A stretch of 64,000 nt of DNA from Sphingobacterium pedocola (GTDB lineage Bacteria > Bacteroidota > Bacteroidia > Sphingobacteriales > Sphingobacteriaceae): contig NZ_MU158690.1 of assembly GCF_015209965.1 (NCBI RefSeq), positions 496,854-560,853 of the forward strand, given 5' to 3'. This document shows positions 8,280 through 15,742 of the stretch, one piece after another. The notes beneath the pieces were generated by a model, which was not told the DNA's origin, made no database searches, and was given only the letters and a program-made list of their open reading frames with translations. A program made the position numbers and the translations under genes. Within the stretch, counting starts at the first letter, position 1, and every line of letters starts with the position of its first letter.

Positions 8280-8877
8280 CGCATTGTACATATCGCATTA
8301 TAGTAAAATAGAAAAGGGACTTATTTCTGTTGATGGAAATGTTATTTTTCATGCAGGCGAAGCTCAATTTTCTGATTTTATCAAGCAGGCTTTTAAGTAC
8401 CAACAGCTAGATTATCCCAAATTTTACAAAATGGATAATCTAAGCAAACTGGCTTTTTTATCCGCCGAAGTGCTGTTAAGAGATGAGGAGGATAAAGAAG
8501 ATATTGCATTGGTTTTGGCCAATAAATCGGGAAGTTTGGACACGGATGTAAAGCATCAGGAGAGTATTCAAGATGCCGCTAATTTTTATCCGAGTCCGGC
8601 TGTTTTTGTATATACACTGGCCAATATATGCGGAGGTGAAATTAGTATCCGCCATGGGATGAAATCCGAGCAGGTCTTTTTCGTGAGTGATGCATTCGAT
8701 GTGGTCACTATTTCAAACTATGCGACGTATCTATTAGCAAGCCAGAAGGCAAAAAAAGTATTATGTGGCTGGGTTGAACTTTTCGAAGAAAATTATAAAG
8801 CAGTTTTGTATCTTGTTGAACGTGCGGGAACTAAGCTACATACAATAAATAATATTAATCAATTAGTTAAAAATTAA
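8272..8877 (+). CDS. half-length ketosynthase-fold protein without active-site cysteine
   Basis: The 201 residues match only the N-terminal half of the ketosynthase (thiolase) fold. Recognisable pieces are VLANKSGSLDTD, then TLANICGGEISIRHG, then the nucleophile strand. At the position of the catalytic cysteine there is Phe142 (VSDAFDVV against the usual STACSSAA), and the half that carries the two histidines is absent altogether. It overlaps the ketosynthase before it by eight bases and lies two bases before the ACP gene. It cannot condense acyl chains by itself. A structural partner or regulator of a neighbouring ketosynthase is the best guess. A degraded gene is less likely because the frame is clean and tightly packed. 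Confidence 0.72.
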   Translation: MDSALYISHYSKIEKGLISVDGNVIFHAGEAQFSDFIKQAFKYQQLDYPKFYKMDNLSKLAFLSAEVLLRDEEDKEDIALVLANKSGSLDTDVKHQESIQDAANFYPSPAVFVYTLANICGGEISIRHGMKSEQVFFVSDAFDVVTISNYATYLLASQKAKKVLCGWVELFEENYKAVLYLVERAGTKLHTINNINQLVKN

Positions 8878-8879
8878 AA

Positions 8880-9137
8880 ATGGAAGAGTTAAAAGAGGAA
8901 CTAAAGGGTAAAATCATTGAAGTGTTAAACTTGGAAGATGTTGCGGTAGCTGATATCGATGATTCTGACGCTTTATTTGGTGATGGATTAGGTCTGGATT
9001 CTATTGATGCATTGGAGCTTATTGTACTTTTAGATAAAGAATATGGTATTAAATTGAGTGATCCTAAACAAGGTAAATCCATTTTCGAATCTGTAAATAC
9101 CATGGCAGATTACATCGCTAAAAACCGAACGAAATAA
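8880..9137 (+). CDS. acyl carrier protein of the pigment cluster
   Basis: An 85-residue acidic acyl carrier protein with the phosphopantetheine attachment Ser41 in GLDSIDALEL. The DSI form differs from the DSL of the housekeeping AcpP at 39874. It carries the growing polyene or alkyl chain for the surrounding ketosynthases and hotdog dehydratases. It is separated by two bases from genes on both sides, so its expression is tied to theirs. It needs a holo-ACP synthase encoded elsewhere. Confidence is high because length, helix II motif and context agree. Confidence 0.95.
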   Translation: MEELKEELKGKIIEVLNLEDVAVADIDDSDALFGDGLGLDSIDALELIVLLDKEYGIKLSDPKQGKSIFESVNTMADYIAKNRTK

Positions 9138-9139
9138 GA

Positions 9140-10339
9140 ATGAAGAACCGTGTTGCTGTCACAGGTATGGGAATCGTATCGGCTATCGGATTATCGGTGG
9201 CTGAGAACCTCAATTCCTTGCGCAATGCACAGAAAGGAATTACGCGGGTAGACAATTTCGAGACTTCTTTGCTGGATAAGGTGCGGGTAGGGGAAATAAA
9301 ACTATCCAACGAGCAGTTGAGCAAAAAATTGCAGCTCCCGATTGATAATAGTATGACACGTACCGGTATGTTGGGAGCTTTGGCTGCCCAACAGGCTGTA
9401 GCGAGTGCTCAGATTGATGTGACATCGCAAAATTATCGGACGGGGTTGGTTTCTTCAACCAGCGTCGGAGGTATGGATATTACCGAGAAGTATTTTTACG
9501 CATATGAAAACAATCCCGAGCTTCATCGCTATATTGCCAGTCATGATGCCGGTGTATCTTCTCAACATATAGCCGACTACTTAGGCTTGAAGGGCTTCGT
9601 TACTACAATAAGCACAGCCTGTTCATCGGCCGCAAATGCCATTATGTTGGGCGCGCAATTAATTAAATCCGGTAGACTGGATCGCGTAATCGTGGGGGGG
9701 ACAGATGCACTAAGTAAGTTTACATTGAATGGATTCAATACATTAATGATTCTGTCGGATACATACTGCAAGCCCTTTGATCAAAATCGGAAAGGATTGA
9801 ATCTGGGAGAAGCGGCAGCATACTTGATTCTTGAATCGGCTGAAATCGTTGAAAAGGAAAGCAAAGAAGTACTTGCTTACCTCTCCGGATACGGTAATGC
9901 CAATGATGCTTTTCATCAGACGGCCTCATCCGAAAATGGTGAGGGGGCGTACTTGGCCATGAAAAAAGCATTTGAAATCGCAGGGTTAAGTCCGCAGGAT
10001 ATTAATTACATCAATGCACATGGTACAGCTACACCGAATAATGATTTATCGGAAGGCCATGCCCTTATTCGGGTATTTGGCGAACACGTACCTGCATTTA
10101 GTTCGACGAAGGCATATACAGGGCATACATTGGCTGCTGCGGCAGGAATAGAAGCTGTGTATAGTATACTGGCCTTGCAAAATGATGTAATATTTCCGAA
10201 TCTTAACTTCGAAACTCCGATGGAAGAAATTCATCTGTTGCCACAAACGGGATTACTTCAACAATCCGTAAATCACGTATTGTCCAACTCCTTCGGGTTT
10301 GGAGGAAATTGTTCCACGTTAATATTCTCAAAAGCCTAA
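9140..10339 (+). CDS. beta-ketoacyl-ACP synthase II-like (pigment cluster KS)
   Basis: The 399-residue protein is a complete KASII-type enzyme with Cys161 in STACSSAANA, His294 in NAHGTATPNND and His329 in YTGHTLAAAAG. It starts with the usual RVAVTGMGIVSAIG strand. Its stop overlaps the start of a protein of the same fold in which all three catalytic residues are replaced, the arrangement of a KS-chain length factor pair in type II polyketide and aryl polyene systems. It most probably performs the repeated condensations of the polyene chain on the ACP encoded just upstream. Distinct from the housekeeping FabF at 40138. Confidence 0.92.
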   Translation: MKNRVAVTGMGIVSAIGLSVAENLNSLRNAQKGITRVDNFETSLLDKVRVGEIKLSNEQLSKKLQLPIDNSMTRTGMLGALAAQQAVASAQIDVTSQNYRTGLVSSTSVGGMDITEKYFYAYENNPELHRYIASHDAGVSSQHIADYLGLKGFVTTISTACSSAANAIMLGAQLIKSGRLDRVIVGGTDALSKFTLNGFNTLMILSDTYCKPFDQNRKGLNLGEAAAYLILESAEIVEKESKEVLAYLSGYGNANDAFHQTASSENGEGAYLAMKKAFEIAGLSPQDINYINAHGTATPNNDLSEGHALIRVFGEHVPAFSSTKAYTGHTLAAAAGIEAVYSILALQNDVIFPNLNFETPMEEIHLLPQTGLLQQSVNHVLSNSFGFGGNCSTLIFSKA

Positions 10340-11403
10340 TGAAGAATCCGTGTTATATTAATGGAATAGGAGCGGTCAATGCACAAGGTACTTGGAGCGA
10401 AGACCCTTTTACACATATAACAGAAATCAGTAATCCGTTGGCCATGGCGATCCAGCCTTCTTATAAAGAACTGATACCTCCGGCAATGATTCGGAGGATG
10501 TCGAAGGGTATTAAGATGGGGATATTTGCTTCCCAACAAGCTTTGGATGAGGCGGAGATGGATCAGGTAGATGCGATCATTACAGGTACGGGGCTTGGAT
10601 GTTTGGAGGATTCCGAAAAATTCCTGAGGAATGTGTTGGATAATGATGAACAGTTTTTGACACCCACTTCGTTTATTCAGTCTACGCATAATACAGTAGG
10701 CGCGCAAATAGCCCTAAGATTGGGCTGTAAATCGTACAATTTTACCTATGTGAACGGTTCGACATCGTTTGAATCTGCCTTATTGGATGCACTTTTACAG
10801 ATGGAGTCTGAAGAAGCGAATCAAGTCTTGATAGGTGGGATAGATGAAATCGCAGGACAAACTTTTCTTCTTAAACAGTTGGTAAAAGAGGTGAAGGCGA
10901 ATGGAACGGAAGAAAGACTTAGGGATTCGCAATCTCCAGGGGTCAATTTCGGAGAAGGCGGAACATTCTTCGCGCTGAGTACAGCGAAAAAAGAAACTAC
11001 CTATGCCCAAATTTTGGAAGTATCTATCCAGAATAAGTTAGCAACAGAGGAGGTAACCGACTTTATAACTTCTTTTTTAACCCAAAATCAGATTCGATTG
11101 GCAGATATATCAGCTGTTATCATTGGTAATAATGGCGATTTGATGTACGACGGATATTATACCTCCTTTTGCGCTTTATTCGCGGATAAGCCACAGATTT
11201 TCTACAAACACCTTGTTGGGCAATCGGATGTGGCGTCTGCATTTGGACTAGCGGCCGCTGCTTTTGTTTTAAAGAATCAGATCATCCCACCAACTATTCA
11301 ATGGAATGCTGTCAAACATTCCGCGTTAAAGTATGTTTTACTATATAACCAATACTTAGGAAAAGATCATAGCCTCACGTTATTGTGCCATGTGGAAACA
11401 TAA
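10339..11403 (+). CDS. chain length factor-like ketosynthase partner
   Basis: This 354-residue protein has the ketosynthase fold, but all catalytic positions have changed. Ser141 (VNGSTSF) stands for Cys, Asn264 (IIGNNGDL) for the first His and Gln295 (LVGQSDVA) for the second. It is therefore expected to be a non-condensing partner that forms a heterodimer with the upstream ketosynthase and sets chain length. The ATG at 10339 overlaps the preceding stop as TAATG and is preferred over an upstream in-frame start at 10309 that lies inside the previous gene. The polysaccharide deacetylase gene begins within its last 14 bases. Confidence 0.82.
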   Translation: MKNPCYINGIGAVNAQGTWSEDPFTHITEISNPLAMAIQPSYKELIPPAMIRRMSKGIKMGIFASQQALDEAEMDQVDAIITGTGLGCLEDSEKFLRNVLDNDEQFLTPTSFIQSTHNTVGAQIALRLGCKSYNFTYVNGSTSFESALLDALLQMESEEANQVLIGGIDEIAGQTFLLKQLVKEVKANGTEERLRDSQSPGVNFGEGGTFFALSTAKKETTYAQILEVSIQNKLATEEVTDFITSFLTQNQIRLADISAVIIGNNGDLMYDGYYTSFCALFADKPQIFYKHLVGQSDVASAFGLAAAAFVLKNQIIPPTIQWNAVKHSALKYVLLYNQYLGKDHSLTLLCHVET

Positions 11404-12166
11404 AAACATAATACCCGCTTTAGTCGTGCTCGGAATTATAAGCGCGCTCCTCGCTTTATTTGCCGTTAGCTCCTGGTGGTGGGTATTCTTGGTTCTGTTC
11501 ATTTGGCTAGGTATTACGACCTGGGGTTCTTTTGATATCCGGCAAGGCTATTTTACAGATGTATTTTATAAAAAACAACGTGAAAGCCGTCGGAGAATTG
11601 CGCTTACTTTTGATGACGGACCCACCCCGATTACACTTGAAATTTTAGCGTTACTAAAACAACATCAGGCTAAAGCTACTTTTTTCTGTATCGGAAAACA
11701 GATTAACAAACATCCAGATATCTTCAGGAAAATTATAGAAGAGGGACATACGATCGGCAACCATACCATGAATCATGCTAAAGCATTCGGGTTTTTGAAT
11801 GCACATCAAGTGGAACAGGAAATTGACAGTTGTGATGCCGCTATCAATGATATTGTGCCGCATAAGCCGCGTTTTTTTAGACCGCCGTTTGGTGTAACTA
11901 ATCCTTCTGTTGCTAAAGCAGTCCAAGAGACTAGACATCATGTTATCGGTTGGAGTAATCGTTCGTTGGATACCATAATTGTTGACGAAAATAAAATATT
12001 TGATCGTGTATCTAAACGTTTGGTGCAGGGGGATATTATTTTGTTTCATGATACATCGAATAAGACACTTCGTGTTGTGGCTCGTCTCTTAGAATACATG
12101 CATCAGGAAAGCGTTCAATCGGTAACGGTCGATGAATTGTTAAATTTGCAGGCGTATGAACATTAA
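11390..12166 (+). CDS. polysaccharide deacetylase family protein (NodB-like)
   Basis: A 258-residue protein with two N-terminal hydrophobic segments (about residues 7-42) followed by a NodB homology domain. Motifs are TFDDGP (about 68-73, catalytic Asp and metal-binding Asp), GNHTMNH (metal-binding histidines), RPPFG and LFHDT. Members remove N- or O-acyl groups from glycans or other acylated molecules outside the inner membrane. Deacetylase genes of this type are common in flexirubin clusters, but their substrate there is not established to my knowledge. The gene overlaps the chain-length-factor gene before it and the LolA-like gene after it. Confidence 0.88.
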   Translation: MWKHKNIIPALVVLGIISALLALFAVSSWWWVFLVLFIWLGITTWGSFDIRQGYFTDVFYKKQRESRRRIALTFDDGPTPITLEILALLKQHQAKATFFCIGKQINKHPDIFRKIIEEGHTIGNHTMNHAKAFGFLNAHQVEQEIDSCDAAINDIVPHKPRFFRPPFGVTNPSVAKAVQETRHHVIGWSNRSLDTIIVDENKIFDRVSKRLVQGDIILFHDTSNKTLRVVARLLEYMHQESVQSVTVDELLNLQAYEH

Positions 12167-12785
12167 GATAGTTGTATTTACTTTTTTTTGCTGTTGGGTA
12201 TCAATGGGCTTTACCCAGGAACAAAAAATGTCGGCTTCGGATGTCGCAAATTTCCAAAGTGTTATGCGGAAGTCCGTCCAGTTGAAAACGTTGACGGCCG
12301 ACTTTACACAGTACAAGAAAGTGAGTTTTGTCAAGAACGAACTGGTTTCCTCAGGCAAATTTTACGTAAAGAATCCAGATAGATTAGCGTGGATCTACCG
12401 TAATCCGGTATCTTCAGCCTTAATTTTTAAAGATAAAAAAATCACGGTAGAAGAAAAGGGTAGTAAAAAAACGATGGATATGTCGCGTAGTAAGCAGTTT
12501 GAGAAGATTAGTCAGGCTATCCAATCCAATATGAACGGCAGTGGTTATCAGGGAACGGAATTTTCACCTTCTTATTTCCAAACCAATACGCAGTATATTC
12601 TGAAATTAGATCCCCTAGCAAAGGACGTGAAAAAAGCGATGAAACAGCTTGTCCTTTATTTTGATAAGTCCAGCTATCAGGTTTCTGAAGTAAAGTTATT
12701 AGATAACGCTAACGGGTTTACCCGATTTGTCTTTAGTCATCATCGGGTGAATGAAGCCATTGCTGATGCTATTTTTGAGTTGTAA
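12156..12785 (+). CDS. LolA-like outer membrane lipoprotein carrier protein
   Basis: The 209-residue protein starts with a signal peptide (about residues 1-20, cleaved near FTQEQ) and has the LolA/LptD-carrier pattern: LKTLTADFTQYK (residues 43-54), SGKFYVKNPDRLAWIY, and a beta-rich remainder. LolA folds carry hydrophobic cargo across the periplasm. In aryl polyene and flexirubin clusters a LolA-like protein is a regular component and is thought to carry the pigment toward the outer membrane. It is the last gene before a strong terminator hairpin at 12952. The start overlaps the deacetylase gene by 11 bases. Confidence 0.87.
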   Translation: MNIKIVVFTFFCCWVSMGFTQEQKMSASDVANFQSVMRKSVQLKTLTADFTQYKKVSFVKNELVSSGKFYVKNPDRLAWIYRNPVSSALIFKDKKITVEEKGSKKTMDMSRSKQFEKISQAIQSNMNGSGYQGTEFSPSYFQTNTQYILKLDPLAKDVKKAMKQLVLYFDKSSYQVSEVKLLDNANGFTRFVFSHHRVNEAIADAIFEL

Positions 12786-12951
12786 AAATCTATCCTATAT
12801 GCTCATTCAATGCGATATAATTGAATAGATTTGAACTGAAATCACGTTAAATAACATTTAATTTATTTAATTAAATTAATTTCAAAGAAATGTTTCTTGT
12901 GTCAGAAAAGTACGTTTAGCGGCTTTATAAACCCGTCGAAGTCATTTTTTA

Positions 12952-13014
12952 AAACGCTTCGTGAACTTTGTCAACTTGTCCACAGGTTTTGGAAAGTTTA
13001 CGAAGCGTTTTTTT
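12952..13014 (+). terminator. rho-independent terminator of the first pigment operon block
   Basis: An 18-base-pair stem (12952-12969 with 12993-13010, one G-T pair) with a 23-base loop is followed by a run of T (13008-13014). The opposite strand also has a T run beyond the stem, so it may act both ways. Confidence 0.85.
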
Positions 13015-13055
13015 ATTTTAACACAGTCGTTTTAGGCTTTTTTTAGGGCAAAAAA

Positions 13056-13082
13056 AAGTCTGTACCCAATAGATGCAGACTT
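13056..13082 (-). terminator. terminator of the HU-like gene
   Basis: On the minus strand AAGTCTG (13082-13076) pairs with CAGACTT (13062-13056) and is followed by a T run (13057-13051). It lies 25 bases past the HU-like stop codon. Confidence 0.75.
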
Positions 13083-13106
13083 CGGCCTGTAATTCAAAAA
13101 GGCGAA

Positions 13107-13490
13107 CTACTCGGTTTTCTTAAAAGTTAAACCCTGCAGGAGCGTCTTTAGCTGCTTGCCCGGGTGGAAAATCAAACGTGTACGAACGATGTTCGTAGCG
13201 CTGACCTCTTCCCTTGTATCGGTGCCGGTACTGTTCGAGCCCAGACGAAAGGAACCCAGATTGCCCAGACGGACAATGTATCCCCGCGAGATGTTGCGCG
13301 GAATCTCCCTGAGCAGACTCTGCAGCACAGCATATACATCGGCTTCGTTTATAGACGAAGCATGTGAAATATCAGAAGCTAGATCTTCCAATACGATTTC
13401 TCCGGCACTTACCGGACGTGCGTAGAACTTTTTGGGAGCCGTAGGATCTCCCGGTTTGCCGATTTCGGCGACATTATAGTTAATTGCCAT
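13107..13490 (-). CDS. HU family (HU-like) DNA-binding protein
   Basis: A 127-residue member of the Bacteroidota HU-like family. It has the features of HU: the helical N-terminal region (about 28-70, ISHASSINEADVYAVLQSLL), then IVRLGNLGSFRLG, the beta strand leading to the DNA-binding arms, and the closing LIFHPGKQLK. The first 25 residues extend beyond classical HU (about 90 residues). It binds DNA as a dimer and probably shapes the nucleoid. It stands alone on the minus strand, bounded by its own terminator and a TATGTTTG promoter element at 13547-13554. Its base use looks richer in GC than the pigment genes around it, which suggests a separate origin. Regulation of the cluster is possible but unproven. 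Confidence 0.85.
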   Translation of the reverse strand: MAINYNVAEIGKPGDPTAPKKFYARPVSAGEIVLEDLASDISHASSINEADVYAVLQSLLREIPRNISRGYIVRLGNLGSFRLGSNSTGTDTREEVSATNIVRTRLIFHPGKQLKTLLQGLTFKKTE

Positions 13491-13546
13491 AATTGAAAAA
13501 ATTTAAATCAAACACTAAACATTTACGAACTCTTGTTGCAACGATA

Positions 13547-13554
13547 CAAACATA
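13547..13554 (-). promoter_or_regulatory. probable -7 promoter element of the HU-like gene
   Basis: On the minus strand TATGTTTG fits the Bacteroidota -7 consensus TAnnTTTG and lies 57 bases before the HU-like ATG. No good -33 element is seen at the expected distance. Confidence 0.45.
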
Positions 13555-13575
13555 GTACATCGGTCTGGCGCGGAG

Positions 13576-13636
13576 GGGGTAATATTCCGCCAAAATATGG
13601 GGTACCCCGAAAAACTTTTTGGCGGAATTTTACCCC
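13576..13636. repeat. inverted repeat in the divergent promoter region
   Basis: GGGGTAATATTCCGCC (13576-13591) and GGCGGAATTTTACCCC (13621-13636) are inverted copies with one mismatch. A perfect palindrome GGGGTACCCC lies between them (13599-13608). The right arm ends about 20 bases upstream of the TAAGTTTG element for the dehydratase gene, so an operator role is plausible. Confidence 0.65.
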
Positions 13637-13655
13637 TAATGCAAAGCATTTTATC

Positions 13656-13663
13656 TAAGTTTG
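13656..13663 (+). promoter_or_regulatory. probable -7 promoter element for the second pigment block
   Basis: TAAGTTTG matches TAnnTTTG. It overlaps a TTG that would otherwise be an in-frame start for the next gene, which argues for the later ATG at 13682. The -33 region coincides with the right arm of the inverted repeat and lacks a TTTG, as expected for a regulated promoter. Confidence 0.5.
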
Positions 13664-13681
13664 AAATCTAAAGAACCATAT

Positions 13682-14053
13682 ATGCTTTTACAAGACTTTT
13701 ATACGTTGCGTGCATTGGAACAGGTCGAGGATCAAAAATATATAGCGCATATAACATTGAATAAAGGTCACGCTATTTTCGAGGGGCACTTTCCAAATAA
13801 TCCGGTTACGCCGGGTGTATGCATGATGCAGATTATTAAAGAGCTAACTGAAAGTGTTGTGAAAAGACCGCTCTTTATGCACAAAGCATCGAATGTTAAA
13901 TTCATGGCGCTGATTAATCCAGAAATTAACCCTGATCTAAAATTAGAACTTGACATTTCGGGTTCTGAAGAGTCAGAATATAAAGTGAAAAATGTAACAT
14001 ACTTTGATGATACAATAGCATTGAAGTTGGTAAGTACGTATAGATTGAAATAA
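13682..14053 (+). CDS. ApeI/FabA-like 3-hydroxyacyl-ACP dehydratase
   Basis: A 123-residue hotdog protein with the catalytic-histidine motif EGHFPNNPVTPGV (from about residue 32), followed by CMMQIIKE, where FabZ and FabA have their acidic helix residue. It thus supplies the histidine missing from the two ApeP-like proteins at 2432 and 2862, as in ApeI:ApeP heterodimers of aryl polyene pathways. The ATG at 13682 is chosen because the upstream in-frame TTG at 13661 lies inside the likely -7 promoter element and would add residues not seen in the fold. One base separates it from the next gene. Confidence 0.8.
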   Translation: MLLQDFYTLRALEQVEDQKYIAHITLNKGHAIFEGHFPNNPVTPGVCMMQIIKELTESVVKRPLFMHKASNVKFMALINPEINPDLKLELDISGSEESEYKVKNVTYFDDTIALKLVSTYRLK

Positions 14054-14054
14054 T

Positions 14055-14543
14055 ATGAAGATTTTAGTAGCTTTAGTTCTTTCCTGTTTCTGGATTTCTC
14101 CGATTGATTTGGGCACTATTCGTGCCGATTTTGAGAAAGCAGATAATTCGAAAGCGAATACCGAACACTTGTATCATATACTGAAGGGTTACGATAAAGG
14201 AGATCCGGTTATCCAAGCGTATAAAGGAGCTGTATATGGTTTACAGGCTCGGTATATTACAGATAAGAAAGATAAGAAAGAATTAGTTGTGGCTGGAATC
14301 AAGAATATAGAAGCCGCTGTTAAGAGTGCGCCTAATAATGTGGAGATTAGATTAATTCGTTTAATTATTCAAGAAAATACACCCAAGATACTCAAATATA
14401 AGATGGATATAGATACGGATAAACAGATGATTTTGACTAACTTTTCTGCTCAAAATACTGCTGTAAAAGATCTGGTAAGGCGGTATGTAACAAAACGTTC
14501 TGGAGTTTTCACTGCTTCGGAAATTGATAAGCTATCAAAATAG
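14055..14543 (+). CDS. exported protein of unknown function
   Basis: A 162-residue protein with a probable signal peptide (residues 1 to about 15, ending near WISPIDLG). The mature part is helical and repetitive in character, with alternating charged and aliphatic residues such as AYKGAVYGLQARY and GIKNIEAAVKSAPNNVEIRLIRL. This resembles a TPR-like helical pair, though no clear repeat can be counted. It lies one base after the dehydratase gene and 11 bases before the glycosyltransferase, so it is in the pigment operon and would act in the periplasm or on the outer face of the inner membrane. No function is recognised. Confidence 0.6.
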   Translation: MKILVALVLSCFWISPIDLGTIRADFEKADNSKANTEHLYHILKGYDKGDPVIQAYKGAVYGLQARYITDKKDKKELVVAGIKNIEAAVKSAPNNVEIRLIRLIIQENTPKILKYKMDIDTDKQMILTNFSAQNTAVKDLVRRYVTKRSGVFTASEIDKLSK

Positions 14544-14554
14544 ATGCGGTAAAG

Positions 14555-15742
14555 ATGCAACAACCTATTCATATACAAATGAGCCAATTAGGTATAGTGG
14601 TTGTCGTACCGACGTATAACAACCATAAAACCCTACAACGTGTTTTGGATGGGGTGTTGGAATATACCGATCAGATTATTGTCGTAAATGATGGCTCTAC
14701 GGATAGCACCTTTCAAATTTTAGCAGTGTATCCGCAACTGCATCATATTACATTTGCAGCGAATAAAGGCAAGGGGATGGCGCTGCGCTCGGGTCTGAAA
14801 AAAGCAAAAGAATTAGGGTTCAACTACGCAATCACCATCGATTCTGACGGACAGCATTACGCCAGCGATTTACCCATTTTTGTGGAAGAAATAAGGCAGG
14901 CTTCAGCGCCTTTACTACTGATAGGCAGTCGGAATATGTCGCATGAATCGGTTCCCAAAAAGAGTAGTTTCGGGAATAAATTTTCCAACTTCTGGTTTTG
15001 GTTTGAGACTGGAATTAAATTAACCGATACCCAATCTGGGTATCGTGCCTATCCTTTAGGGGTAATTCCATCTCGTTTTTACACGCGCAAATTTGAATTT
15101 GAAATAGAGATAATCGTACGATCTGCTTGGAATGGTGTGACCGTAAAAAATGTGCCTGTCCGGGTATTGTATGATCCGGAGGAACGTGTGTCTCACTTTA
15201 GACCATTCAGGGATTTCACGCGAATCAGCATATTGAATACGATATTGGTGTTCTTAACCTTTTTCTATATTGTTCCCCGAAATTTAATTCGTTCTTTCAA
15301 AAAAAAAAATCTCACTGATTTTGTGAAAGAGAATATTTTTGGAAGTGAAGATTCTCCTGAAAAAATGGCCGCATCTATTGGTCTTGGTGTCTTCATGGGC
15401 ATAGCACCCGTTTGGGGCTTTCAGACAGCTATAGTGATTACTTTATCTGTTTTTTTACGCTTAAATAAAATTTTGGCTTTTGCTTTTTCAAACATTAGCC
15501 TTCCCCCTTTTATTCCCATAATTATTTACGGCTCCTTAGCGATGGGAAGTCTCATAGTACCTGCTGTAAAGCAACAAAGTCTATTTTATCCTGATGAGAT
15601 TAGTTTTGCAATTATTCAATCTCATTTAGTTCAATATTTAGTAGGGAGCCTTATCTTAGCTACGGCAATGGCATTACTTACCGGTTTCGGGAGTTATGTG
15701 TTGATCAAATTAAGAAATAACAGGACGGTGTCTGCTGATTAA
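14555..15742 (+). CDS. family 2 glycosyltransferase fused to a DUF2062 membrane domain
   Basis: The first 220 residues form a GT-A glycosyltransferase: VVVPTYNN, then VNDGSTDST and the metal-binding DSDGQH (about 94-99). A membrane segment follows (ILVFLTFFYIVP, about 230-250). The last 130 residues match DUF2062 (ASIGLGVFMGIAPVWGFQ and PPFIPIIIYGSLAMGS) with further membrane helices. It would transfer a sugar or similar group from a nucleotide donor to a lipid-like acceptor at the inner membrane. The acceptor may be the pigment or a membrane carrier. The start could also be Met9 (14579), nearer the conserved core. The stop overlaps the next start. Confidence 0.85.
   Translation: MQQPIHIQMSQLGIVVVVPTYNNHKTLQRVLDGVLEYTDQIIVVNDGSTDSTFQILAVYPQLHHITFAANKGKGMALRSGLKKAKELGFNYAITIDSDGQHYASDLPIFVEEIRQASAPLLLIGSRNMSHESVPKKSSFGNKFSNFWFWFETGIKLTDTQSGYRAYPLGVIPSRFYTRKFEFEIEIIVRSAWNGVTVKNVPVRVLYDPEERVSHFRPFRDFTRISILNTILVFLTFFYIVPRNLIRSFKKKNLTDFVKENIFGSEDSPEKMAASIGLGVFMGIAPVWGFQTAIVITLSVFLRLNKILAFAFSNISLPPFIPIIIYGSLAMGSLIVPAVKQQSLFYPDEISFAIIQSHLVQYLVGSLILATAMALLTGFGSYVLIKLRNNRTVSAD

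Larger units (their letters stand above)
12786..13106. other. intergenic region between convergent genes
   Basis: About 320 bases without a gene. The left third is AT-rich and contains a nested inverted repeat (AAATCTAT near 12786 with ATAGATTT near 12824, and ATTCAAT with ATTGAAT inside it). The right half holds two terminator hairpins, one for each strand, described separately. No coding potential seen. Confidence 0.7.

Noticed and set aside
8272..8877. Treating the half-length ketosynthase as a pseudogene of its neighbour
   Set aside because: The frame is intact, tightly overlapped on one side and two bases from the ACP on the other, with no leftover C-terminal half nearby.
12786..12900. 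Nested AT-rich inverted repeats after the LolA-like gene
   Set aside because: They are short, in very AT-rich DNA, and could arise by chance; the real terminator lies further on at 12952.
13156..13425. 89-codon + strand frame opposite the HU-like gene
   Set aside because: It is the reverse complement shadow of a gene with clear HU motifs; its own translation has no recognisable pattern.
13661..13681. TTG start for the ApeI-like dehydratase
   Set aside because: The TTG is part of the likely -7 promoter element, so it would not be in the transcript.
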